A stretch of DNA of 10,787 nt from assembly GCA_027604665.1 (NCBI GenBank), contig JADGIZ010000635.1, positions 1-10,787 of the forward strand, read 5' to 3'. This stretch comes from Polyrhizophydium stewartii (Eukaryota; Chytridiomycota; Chytridiomycetes; Rhizophydiales). Positions within the stretch are counted from its first letter, which is position 1, and each line of letters starts with the position of its first letter. The translations under genes were made by a program, and so were the position numbers. The notes under the pieces are model-generated. The model made no database searches. It was given only the letters and a program-made list of their open reading frames with translations, and was not told where the DNA came from. Positions 1 through 8,655 of this stretch are shown one piece after another.

Positions 1-150
1 CCCCAACCCCACGTCCGCCTGCCCGCGCGTCCGCCCGCACGCCCCGCGCGCCGCGTCGGCTCCAGCCGAGCCACTCGCGGGTCCGCTGACGCCCGGTTTA
101 TCCGCCGGCTCGCCGATCGACTTGCCGCAATGCGCTCCGCCGCCCGCCAG

Positions 151-1627
151 CCAAATCCGCATGCATGGCCCTGCTCGACCGCCTGCGCGGCGGGCAGCTC
201 ACCGTGGTGTCGGGCACCGACCGCCGCACCTTTGGCAAGATGGACTCGGAGCTGGCGGCCACCATCACCGTGCGCAACGAGGGCTTCTGGATTCGCCTGA
301 TGTTCCTGGCCACGATCGTGCGTGTCCGCCCTCGCGGGTTCCTCCGCGGCTGTGGCGCTGACAGCGTGTTCTGCCGCCGACGCCGCCGCCGCCGACGTCA
401 CTCCAGGGCCTTGGCGAGGGATACATGCTCGGGGACATCGACGTCGACCGGATCGACCTGCTGCTCAAGGTGCGCTGCTGCCGCGCGCTCCTCGCCCCGC
501 CCGCAACGCTGACCGACCGCGCTGCAGATCCTTATCGACAACCGCGACGCCCTCTCGGACGGCGCCAAGCTGCTGCCCGCTGGCCTCAACTCGTTCATCA
601 ACACGTACTTGTTCCCGCACATCCCCAACTCCATCTACAACTCGCGCGCCAACATCAGCGCACACTACGACCTCGGCAACGACATGTTTGCGTCGTTCCT
701 CGACCCAACCATGACTTACTCGTGCCCGCTGTGGGCCTCGCCGGACGAGTCGCTCGAGACCGCCCAGCGGCGCAAGATCCACCGCCTGCTGGACATTGCG
801 AGCATCAGCGAGGGCGACCACCTGCTCGAGATCGGCACCGGCTGGGGCGCCCTCGCCATCGAGGCCGCTCGGCACTACAAGTGCCGCGTCACGACCATCA
901 CGCTCTCGCACGAGCAGAAGCTGTTGGCCGAGGAGCGCATCCGCGCCGCCGGCCTCGCCGACCGCATCACGGTGCTCCTCACCGACTACCGCACGCTCGA
1001 CCCGGCCGACTGCGTCTACGACCGCATCGTCTCGGTCGAGATGCTCGAGGCTGTCGGCCCAGAGTACCTGGCCACGTATTTTGAGACGTGCGACCGGCTG
1101 CTCAAGCCCAACGGCGTCATGTCGCTGCAGGTCATCACCATGCCCGAGGCCCGCTACCAGTCCTACCTCACCTCGATGGACTTTATCCGCAAGCACATCT
1201 TCCCCGGCGGCCACTGCCCGTCGCTCACGGCCATCGTCGAGGCCGTCAACCAGGGAACCGGCGGCCGCCTCATGATCGACACCGTCGACAACATTGGCCC
1301 GCACTATGCCAAGGCCCTACGCCTGTGGCGCGAGCAGTTCATCGCCAACTTTGACAACGTTGTCGCAAAGAGCGATCTCAAGCACATCTACACGGAGGAG
1401 TTCAAGCGCAAGTGGGAGTTTTGTGAGTCCCACCCCGTTGCTTGTAGTAAGTAGTGCAAGCCCAATGCCCTCTTGCTCACACACAAACGCTTGCTCCCTC
1501 GCTCTGTTCTTGCCACCAAGACTTTGCATACTGCGAGGCTGGCTTCTCGTCCCGCACCCTGGGCGACCTGCACATCCGCCTCACTCGGCCCGGAAACGCC
1601 AGCCTGATCAAGGACATTCCGCTCTAA
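151..1627 (+). CDS. Cyclopropane-fatty-acyl-phospholipid synthase-like SAM methyltransferase (5' end uncertain)
   Basis: Predicted to add a methylene or methyl group from S-adenosylmethionine to the double bond of membrane-lipid acyl chains. Exons: ~151-317, 407-469, 528-1422, 1521-1627. From the first in-frame ATG (165) the product is 405 residues. Visible: YSCPLW with the conserved Cys138, the SAM-binding loop LEIGTGWG (172-179), VSVEMLEAVG with Glu246, LQVITMPE, Tyr332 in PHYAKAL, and Cys375 in YCEAGF directly after the last intron. These match the bicarbonate and substrate pocket residues known from bacterial CFA synthase. Gln273 stands where the bacterial enzyme has His, which I recall as normal in fungal homologues. 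The residues just before Met165 (AKSAC) still align with the family, and an in-frame stop lies at 87-89, so an upstream exon probably joins at the CAG acceptor 148-150. Family is sure; exact substrate and true start are not. Confidence 0.9.
318..406 (+). other. Intron in CFA synthase-like gene
   Basis: GTGCGT donor and CTCCAG acceptor, 89 nt, phase 0. Removing it joins the FWIRLMFLATI segment to GLGEGYMLGDIDVD, which restores the continuous family alignment. Confidence 0.85.
470..527 (+). other. Intron in CFA synthase-like gene
   Basis: GTGCGC donor and GCTGCAG acceptor, 58 nt, phase 0, with CTGAC at 509-513 as a likely branch point. It joins DLLLK to ILIDNRDALS as expected for the family. 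Confidence 0.88.
1423..1520 (+). other. Intron in CFA synthase-like gene
   Basis: GTGAGT donor and ACCAAG acceptor, 98 nt, phase 1. Splicing rebuilds a Tyr codon and joins KWEF to YFAYCEAGF, the conserved C-terminal motif carrying the active-site cysteine. Without splicing, the frame ends at a stop (1452-1454) and loses this motif. Confidence 0.92.
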
Positions 1628-1866
1628 TCAGACCATATCTGTCCACTTCCCATTCCTTTATCTTTTCCTTTCTATCTCTTGACCGTTTCATACATCAACC
1701 GTCCTTTCCGAACTGCCTGCCCCCGCCAGGCGGCGCCCCCAACCCCCGAACCTGAACAAAGCACAAAATTATATGCCCGCACGCTTCTGCTCGCTCCAGC
1801 ATATTTTCATTTGTCTGCAAGGTGGTGGTGGTGGTTGTGGTGAAGCGCTCAGCCAAACGAGCGCAA
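1628..1866. other. Convergent intergenic spacer (two 3' ends)
   Basis: Only 239 nt separate the stop codons of the plus-strand methyltransferase and the minus-strand cohesin gene, so both 3' UTRs and poly(A) sites must lie here. The left half is T/C-rich on the plus strand (about 1645-1715). An A/T-rich patch lies at about 1757-1773 and a GGT microsatellite at about 1821-1840. No canonical AATAAA was seen on either strand, and no gene. Confidence 0.6.
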
Positions 1867-4800
1867 TCAGACGCGCCGCATGCGCTTGCGGCCGAGGTTC
1901 AGGTCGGGCGAGCTCGCAAATCCGTCGTCATCGCGATCGCCTGCACCGCCGGCGTCGCTTGCACCGCCGCGTCGTTTGGCAGCGCCTCGTTGCGTCTTGC
2001 CACGCTGTGCGGTCGGAGCCGTCGCCGCCCCGCGCCGCACTTTGCGCGCATCGGGCAGCGCAGTCTCTTGGTCGCTGTCGCTGCGAGCAGCCAGTCCCAC
2101 TTCATCATCATCGTCGCCCAGATTTGTCGTAATCTTACTGGGCGGCCTGCGAGCACGCGCGCCGCGCTTCGCCGGCGGCTCCACAGCCTCGGCCTCGTCC
2201 TCGTCCTCGGCCGGCTCGTCGGGCACCTCCTCGACCTCGCTGTCTGAGATGTCCTTGTACGAACTGCGCCTGCTCGAACGGCTCGGCGCGCTGCGCGACG
2301 ACCGCCGCGGCGTCCTGGCCGAAGCGGCCTCTTCGTCCGACGCGACTGACGCATTGCCGAGGGATCGCTTCGGAGCGCGGAACAGCCCGCTGCGGTCGAG
2401 GTCATCGGCGTCGTCCGAGCCCTCGTCGCTATCCAGCCCTTCCGTCGCGGCCTTGGAGACACGCCGGCCTCCGCCGCTCTTGCGCCGGCCAAGCGCCGAC
2501 GGAGCTCGGCCAGACGCGCGCCGCTTCGACGCGCCGGCAGCAGCGGCAGCACCACCGGCAGCACCACCGGCGGCCTTGCGGCCGCCCTTGCGCTTGGCAA
2601 CCGAGGCGTCGGCCTTTTGGAGCGCCTCGACAAACTGCCAGTAGGCGGCCCACACGGGCTCGCCCTCGATCGGCTTGACGTCCATGCGCGCGAGCGAATC
2701 CGACACCACATGCAGGCTGGGCGACGTGCACCAGGCCGATCTGTCAGCACGCATGCCGTCCGCGCTGTCACCGCCCACGAGCGCGCGGCACTCACACTCC
2801 CTCGGTGCTCGTCACCGTGTCGCGCTGCGGGGCGTCCGTCTCGGCGCCGCGCGGCACAAGCACAAACAGCCCCTGCACGACATGCGCGACCACGCCACCA
2901 ATCACGCCCCAGACCTGCCACGCCGAGTTGACGCGGGCGGCGTCGGCGACAATCCCAAACGATGCGCAAGTCCACGCGCTCGCGTCCTCGTCCAAAGACA
3001 CGTTGGCGCCCATGCGCGTCGTGTCGCTCAGGAACGACGTCATCTCGGTGAACCCGCTCTGACGCCGCTTGGTCATGGACTGCGACAGCGATCGCCACGC
3101 CGACGTGCGCCGGGCCATCCATGTGCCTGCGTCGCACAGCATCACGAGCAGCGCACGCACCGTCACGCTATGCAGCTGCTTGAGCGCCGGCGTCACGGCC
3201 TCGATGCCGCCGGGCGTCAGCACCGAGGGCCACGTCTTGAGCTGCGCGACCAGTGCCTTGGCCAGCGCGTGCGTGTGGTCCAGCGACGGGCTGCGCGTCG
3301 TCAGATGCAGATCAATCGACTGCGCGCAGCAGTGTCAGCATCCAGGCTCCCTTGCTCCAGCGCAGCACGGGCGTGCCCGCTTGTCTCACCGCCGCAATCG
3401 AGTCCAGTATCAGATCGCACAGATCCTGGATCGCGTCCTTGGCAAGCGACAGCGCATGGCGCTCGCTCACGCCCTGCGCCAGCCGACTGGTGTAGTCGCT
3501 GACTGCGCGCTTGATGCCGGCGCCGACGACATCCTCAATAAGCGCCGACGAGAGACCGCCCCACACAGCGCCGAGTACGCCTGCAATCGGGCGAACGCCC
3601 GAGACCTCGTGCCCGTCGCGCTGCGCGTCAAGGAACGACAGCTTGCGCAGCCACGTCTCGAGCTGCGGCGCGTCGATGCCATAGTACTTGAGAAGCACGT
3701 TGCCGTGGCGCCGGGCAAACATGCCAAAGCTGGCCATGCGGCGTAAGCCGTCGGCCGTCTTGAAGATGGCGTGACGGAGGTACGCCGCACCGCCGACACC
3801 AAGGAGAGCGCGGCGAGCTGCCTCACGAGCTGCCGCGCCAGTGAGCCCTGCCGCAATGACGCCCTCTGGCACTGGCGTCTCGATAAAAGTCGATAGATGC
3901 ACAAGCCTGTCGACAAGGAACGCAGACTCGGCCATCACGTCGGGCGACGGCCGGTGCACGAGATCGGGGAACGCCTCGCCGGCCTCGCCGTTGATCAGCG
4001 GGTAGATGCTCATGAGCGTGCGCACGCAGGCCCAGCGCATCGGCAGCGTGAACGTAATGTCCGCGATGTGCGATGTGTTGGTCGCAATGGCCTCGCACAG
4101 CGTCACAATGCTGTCGCAACGGCCGCGCAGGCGTCGCTGCACGGCGGGGTCCACCGGTGATGCTTGCCCATCCTGGTCCATGTCTGCATCGCCGTCGGCG
4201 TCGGCTCTGGCTCCGCCATTCGACTCGGCGCTCCTGTTGCTGCGCTGGTGCGCTTCGTACGCCTGCTTGACCTGGAATGCCAAATCAAACGTGGCAATCT
4301 CAATGGCGCCCTGCATCGCAACGGACGCCAGCGCCAGCAGCTCGCGCTCCTGGTCCGGGGACACGCCGTCAGACAGATGCTTGAGAGACTCGAGAACGGC
4401 ATTGAGCGTCGCATCGACCACGCCGAGGTTCTCGCCCTGGCTCGCGTCGACCTGCGTGCGGCTGGCCACAAATACATCTGTGCCAGAGAGGTCAATGTGG
4501 AACATCAGCTCGCGTGCGCGCACGACCGACCGGGTCAGTGCCGTGAGCGATTCGGGCGTTGCGTCCAACGCAAGCTGCGAGGTCGCATTGGCCAGCTGCC
4601 GCGCAAACAGCGCATCGACCAGATCGTGCAGCTTGGCGTCGGCAATCGAGTGCAGCACAGACGCCGACGCGCTGGCTCCGCTCGGCTGCATCGCGTCGAC
4701 TCGCGACTTGGGCTTGGCCAGCAGCGCCGCAGACGATGCGTCCACAGCGTCTCGGCCAAGCAGGAACTTGAACGTCTCGCATGCCTCGCGCAGGAACGCG

Positions 4801-7691
4801 GGCTCGTACTGCGCCAAAAAGAGCTTGGCCAGGTCGTCAAAGAGCGCCTCAAACTGCTTGCTCTGGCGCGTGTGCAAGTACATGCCGAGTTGGATCGAGC
4901 GCACGAGCGCCACAACCTCGACAAGCCGCTCGTGCACTGTTCCAGACACCTCGGTGCCGTACTTTTGCAGCAAGAGTGGAACAAACCGGATCAGGGCCTC
5001 GCTGACGCCCTGGCGAGCCGCCTCTGCCGTCTCGGCCGTGTCCCCGGCTGCGGTCTTGGCGGGCTTTGCCGGCGCCGAGGCATCCTGATCGGCGTCCGCG
5101 AGCACGCAGGCGACCGACGCCGCCATCATGAAGACAAGACACGTCTCCTCAATCTCGCTCAGCTGCAGCGACGGCGTGCCCTCGTCGTCGACGTCGGCTG
5201 CAGATGATGCGCGGCCTCGAGCCGCACCGCGCTGCGCACGCGGCTTGCCAGCCTCGGCATCGGCGTCGTCGAGCAAGAGATACTCGCCCATGCGCTTGTA
5301 GTCCGACAGGCATCCAATGTGCTTCCACAGCGCCGACACGGCGGCACACACGCTGTTAAAGCCGAGCTGCGAGTCGGCCGCGTCCGCCGACGAGCCAGAG
5401 CCCGCTTGCGCCTTGGCGTAATCAACAACGTGCTCGAGGTCTTTCTTGAGTTGCGCGACATCGTCCTCGTGGTGCGCCGACATGCCGTGAGTGTCGAAGC
5501 GGAAGTCGTCGGTCGCGTTGGCAAACTCCTGGGCGTCGTCCATATCCATGTCCTCGCCGGCAAGCTGCGACTGGGACTGCGACGCTGCCAACTGCGACTG
5601 CATCTGCGACGACGCCTGACCCGCCGAGGGCTGCTTTGGAGCAGCCGGCCTAAGACGCTCAGCGACAAGCTCCGAGATGCGGCAGAGCGCTTGCGCGAGG
5701 GTCTTGAGCTCAATCAGCGAGCGCTGCGAGTCACGTAATGTGCCGACGGCCAGGTACTCGTCCAGCACGGGCTGCTGGAACGTGTCCTTGTACCATCCTG
5801 CGACGAGCGGTGCAACGATGGTCCGGATCTTGGGGTCGGCATCGAATATGAGCGGCACGACGGCCTCGTAGTCCGTGTCCTCGAGCATGCCCGCGTTGGC
5901 AAGCAGGCAGATCGCCTGCGCGGCCTCGTGGCGCACAGCAGAGTCCTTTTCCGAGGCGCCCATCTCCATCATGCGCGCCATGAAGCGGTTGGTGAACTCG
6001 CGCAGGCCGGAAACCAGCGCGTCCGTCTTGTAGAGGCGGCACAGCGACTTGAGCGCCTCCATACGCACATGCGCCGCCTTGTCCGAGAGCATCCAACCAA
6101 GGTAGCGCAGGTGCGCGGTCTCGAGGTAGAACTCTGGGTACGTGGCGATCCAGACGCCGAGCTCGCGGATGCACTCGGCGCGGATCACGGGGTCGGTGTC
6201 ACGGTAGCGGTGCACAAAGATGCCGTCGTAAATGTCGAGCATGTGCTGCTCGAGGCGGTCCTTGCGTGCTTGAAGGTCGCTGACGCGCGACCGCATCTGC
6301 TCGAGGCGGCGCGACGCACCTTTGCCCTCCTCGGCAGCAACCTGGCGCTGGGCGGTCACGAGCGCCGTAAGCACAAACTGCGCGGCCGTGCACAGGCCTG
6401 TCATGGTCGCCAGCGCAGCGATCGTGGCCGTGTGGCGGAACGGGCGGAAAGATGCCGAGCTCATGGTCGCCAGCCAGCGCGCGAGCAGCTCAATCGGCGA
6501 CGAGTCGCCGATGCTGAGCAGCTGGCTGCTGACCGTGTTGGTCCAGCGGGTCCAGAATGCCACAAACGCGCAGCGGAACTTGGCTGCGCTGCGGCCCTTG
6601 CCCTTTGGCGCGAGCGGGTAGTCCTGCTGCGCGTCCGTGTTGCACTGCTCTTGGATCGCCTCGAGCGCCGCTGCGATCTCGTCCGAGTCTTCGACGGCCT
6701 CGCGGTCGACCTGGGCGTCGCAGCCCGAAGCTCGGATCAGGAAGTTGACGACCTGGTGCATCGATCCCATCTTGTCGCTCTTGAAAGCGCGCAGCCAGTC
6801 GCTCATGACGGTCTCGATGGCAGCGCCATGCTCGATGACGGTCTCATACAGCGGCGCATCGTTGATCTCGGAGTTGTTCTCGTCGTTCTCGTTGTTGTCT
6901 CCGTCGTCGTTGCCGCCGTTGTTGCTGGCGGCGGCAGCCTTCTTGGGCTTGTTCTTTGCCGGCGCTTTGGGTTTGGCCTGCTTGGCCCGCTGCGCCGCCG
7001 GCGCCTGCTTGCGGACCGCCATCGGAGTCTGCGGCGCACTGCCGGCGCGGCGCACCGAGCTCCGGCGGCCGCTGCTTGTCGGACTGGCGAGCTCGTCGTC
7101 GTCATCGTCGTCATCGTCGAGTTGCTCGCCGGCATCGCTGCCGCTGTCGGGTGCAGCAGCCGTGCGCTTCACGCCGCGGGTGGCAGCGACGGCAGCCACG
7201 CTTGTCTTGGGAGCCGCCTGCGGCGTGCGCTTGCCGCGGACAGGCGTCTCCTCCGCATTGCTGTCTCCCTCGTCGTCTCGGCTGTCCACGCTCGAGTCCG
7301 AAAAGGCTTCGGACGCAGCGGCGGCGGCAGCGGCGCGCTTGTCGGCCGCCGCGGCGCGGTTGTTTGTGCGACTGCTCGTGCGCGCGGGGGCCTTGGGAGT
7401 AGGCGCGCTCGGCGCCTCGTCGACCTCTGCGGCCGCACGACTCCGGGTCGCTCTGTGTTGGCAGTACCAACGGGCAGGGGTCAGCTCGGCAGCGTCAAGG
7501 ACTCGCGGCGGCTCGGCGGCCAGCGCGGGCGGGGAGCTGGGAGGGCTCCCCATGCGCCAGTGCGGCAGCAGTGGGAGGCATTGCATGGGAAGACGCTGCT
7601 CGTGCCTGCCGCCTCTGCCGTGCGCGGGCGTGGTGGTCGCCGCCCTCGCCGTCGCCGTCACTTGGAGCTGCGGAAAAACTCACCTCGGCAT
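1867..7691 (-). CDS. SCC3: Cohesin subunit Scc3/STAG (stromalin, SA-type HEAT-repeat protein)
   Basis: Core cohesin subunit of the nucleus. It binds the Scc1/Rad21 kleisin and DNA and is needed for sister-chromatid cohesion and loading. Coding exons on the minus strand: 7691-7684, 7452-3390, 3319-2796, 2740-1867, giving 1,822 residues. Low-complexity N-terminus with eight Asp (115-122), an Asn/Asp-rich stretch and poly-Ala. STAG domain at about 226-346, ending in the hallmark FRPFRHTAT (338-346). Stromalin conservative domain at about 411-496, with VHRYRD, an ELGVW stretch, and LRYLGW followed by a VRMEALKSL helix. HEAT-like helices follow to about residue 1540, interrupted by an SQ-rich acidic linker (615-640). 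The last ~280 residues are a disordered tail of alternating basic (nuclear-localisation-like) and acidic blocks. The protein is much longer than yeast or human homologues (about 960-1,260). Start: Met at 7691 gives MPRATRSR across the first intron; Met at 7763, 7586 or 7553 are alternatives. Confidence 0.92.
2741..2795 (-). other. Intron in STAG gene
   Basis: GTGAGTG donor at 2795 and TGACAG acceptor ending at 2741, 55 nt, phase 2. Splicing rebuilds a Val codon and joins TSTEGV to SAWCTSPSLH, then the KPIEGEPVWAAYW segment and the disordered tail. Confidence 0.82.
3320..3389 (-). other. Intron in STAG gene
   Basis: The reading frame shifts by one base between about 3392 and 3311. A 70-nt intron explains it: GTGAGAC donor at 3389, CTGAC branch-like sequence near the 3' end, GCGCAG acceptor ending at 3320, phase 0. 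It joins ILDSIAA to SIDLHLTTRSPS. A one-base insertion at 3314-3315 is the alternative, since it would also restore the frame. Confidence 0.7.
7453..7683 (-). other. Proposed first intron of STAG gene
   Basis: On the minus strand a strong GTGAGT donor (7683) follows ATGCCGAG. The acceptor CACAG ends at 7453, with a CTGAC branch-like site and pyrimidines upstream. The length is 231 nt. The phase (2) matches on both sides, giving Met-Pro-Arg joined to ATRSRAAAE. If this intron is not used, translation would start at an ATG inside it (7586 or 7553), giving an unconvincing Pro-rich leader. Confidence 0.6.
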
Positions 7692-8262
7692 CAGGCGAAT
7701 TTGGGGGAAAGCCTTGACGACAGCACCGGCGATGTTTTGGATTGCCCATGGCCGCAAGCACATTGTCGTTGTAGCTGCCATACGGCGGCCGCATGTACAC
7801 GGGCCGCTTGCCAATGACCGCCTTGATCAGCGCGTCGTTGTCGGCCATCTCCTGCCACATGGCGGCGTTGCTGAGCGTCGCGAGGTCGGCGTGCGTGAGC
7901 GTGTGCGATGCGATCTGGTGGCCCTCGTTGAACGCGCGGCGCAGGCGGTCCTGCGAGTCCGCCTGCGTCAGGTCGGCAAAGTTGCGGCCGTTGATGAAGA
8001 ACGTTGCCTTGACGCCATTGGCCTTGAGAATGTCCAGCAGTCGCGGCACGTACGACGACGGGCCGTCATCGAACGTCAGCGCAAAGGTTCCCGAGCGCTT
8101 GCACGCCTCGATGTACGGCGCAGCCTTGCTGGGGTCGGGCTGCGGGAAGTTGGTCGGGGCAGGCGATGGCGAAGAATCTGCTCTGCTGGCCTGGGCCAAG
8201 AGGGCGACTGATCCAGAACAGATGACAAACACCACGACCCCAACTGCTTCCAGCTCGCCCAT
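7495..8262 (-). CDS. Secreted polysaccharide (chitin) deacetylase-like protein, NodB domain truncated
   Basis: Carbohydrate esterase family 4 relative, expected to remove N-acetyl groups from chitin at the cell wall. From ATG 8262 there is a hydrophobic leader (residues ~7-26, signal peptide), a Ser/Pro linker, then the NodB fold. Motif 1 is TFDDGPS (63-69), with the catalytic and metal-binding Asp pair D65/D66. Motif 2 is SHTLTH, with metal ligands H120 and H124. Motif 3 is RPPYGSY (158-164). Homology ends at AAMG (codon at 7744-7746). The frame stays open to a stop at 7495-7497 but encodes unrelated Arg/Ala/Pro-rich sequence. Motif 4 (Asp/Trp strand) and motif 5 (the final His) are absent in every frame I read before the STAG gene. 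So this is a 3'-truncated gene, a pseudogene, or an assembly deletion. The open frame also runs upstream to 8520, but 8262 is the only start that gives a signal peptide. Confidence 0.75.
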   Translation of the reverse strand: MGELEAVGVVVFVICSGSVALLAQASRADSSPSPAPTNFPQPDPSKAAPYIEACKRSGTFALTFDDGPSSYVPRLLDILKANGVKATFFINGRNFADLTQADSQDRLRRAFNEGHQIASHTLTHADLATLSNAAMWQEMADNDALIKAVIGKRPVYMRPPYGSYNDNVLAAMGNPKHRRCCRQGFPPNSPDAEVSFSAAPSDGDGEGGDHHARARQRRQARAASSHAMPPTAAALAHGEPSQLPARAGRRAAASP

Positions 8263-8655
8263 CCAGTCGAGGCTCGACTTGCGATGCCGTGCGACTGCGA
8301 ACGCTCTGGCGTGGCACTTTGGGAATTGTCGTGTCTGATCTTGAACGGATCCAATAATCAGAGCAAGGGGGAACGGGACGCAGGACGGGACGTTGCTGCC
8401 GTTGCGGCGATGCTGGACGCTGCAACGCCGAGCGATGCTTGGGCCGCCAAAAACTCGCTCAACAGAGGTGATGGATATCGCCACCATCAGCAAGGATGAG
8501 ATCCGGCAGGTTGGCATCAAAAACTGGCGGTCAGTCTCGAGAGCATCTCATCTCGCTTGGCTCGCATAGCACTATCTGGCCGGTCGAGACCAAGGCGAAC
8601 GACAGGGCGGCATGGGCATCCCAGGCAGATGATATGGATTGCATTCGACGGCGCT
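8263..8655. promoter_or_regulatory. Intergenic region upstream of the deacetylase
   Basis: 393 nt between the deacetylase start and the stop of the next minus-strand gene. A CCAAT pentamer at 8351-8355 (ATTGG as read by the deacetylase) lies about 90 nt upstream of the ATG, a usual place for a fungal CCAAT box. No clear TATA element. A 32-codon plus-strand frame at 8471-8569 is reported as a finding rather than called a gene. Nothing else recognised. Confidence 0.35.

Noticed and set aside
1128..1130. Gln273 in place of the bacterial active-site His in the CFA synthase-like enzyme
   Set aside because: I recall LQVITMP or FQVITMP as usual in fungal members, so this is a clade trait rather than a defect here.
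1899..3137. 412-codon minus-strand frame overlapping the STAG tail
   Set aside because: Arg-rich off-frame reading of the STAG 3' exons. The frames chosen for STAG join through good splice sites.
7659..7661. Start of the STAG long frame at 7661
   Set aside because: The codon is GTG, not ATG, and lies inside the proposed first intron; unlikely as a fungal nuclear start.
5928..7817. 629-codon plus-strand open frame antisense to STAG
   Set aside because: It is the mirror of the GC-rich STAG codons. Its translation is Arg/Ala/Leu/Val-rich low complexity with no domain, while the minus strand carries clear STAG and SCD motifs.
6637..8211. 524-codon plus-strand open frame
   Set aside because: Ser/Ala/Arg-rich shadow of STAG and the deacetylase, crossing two well-supported minus-strand genes. 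No motif.
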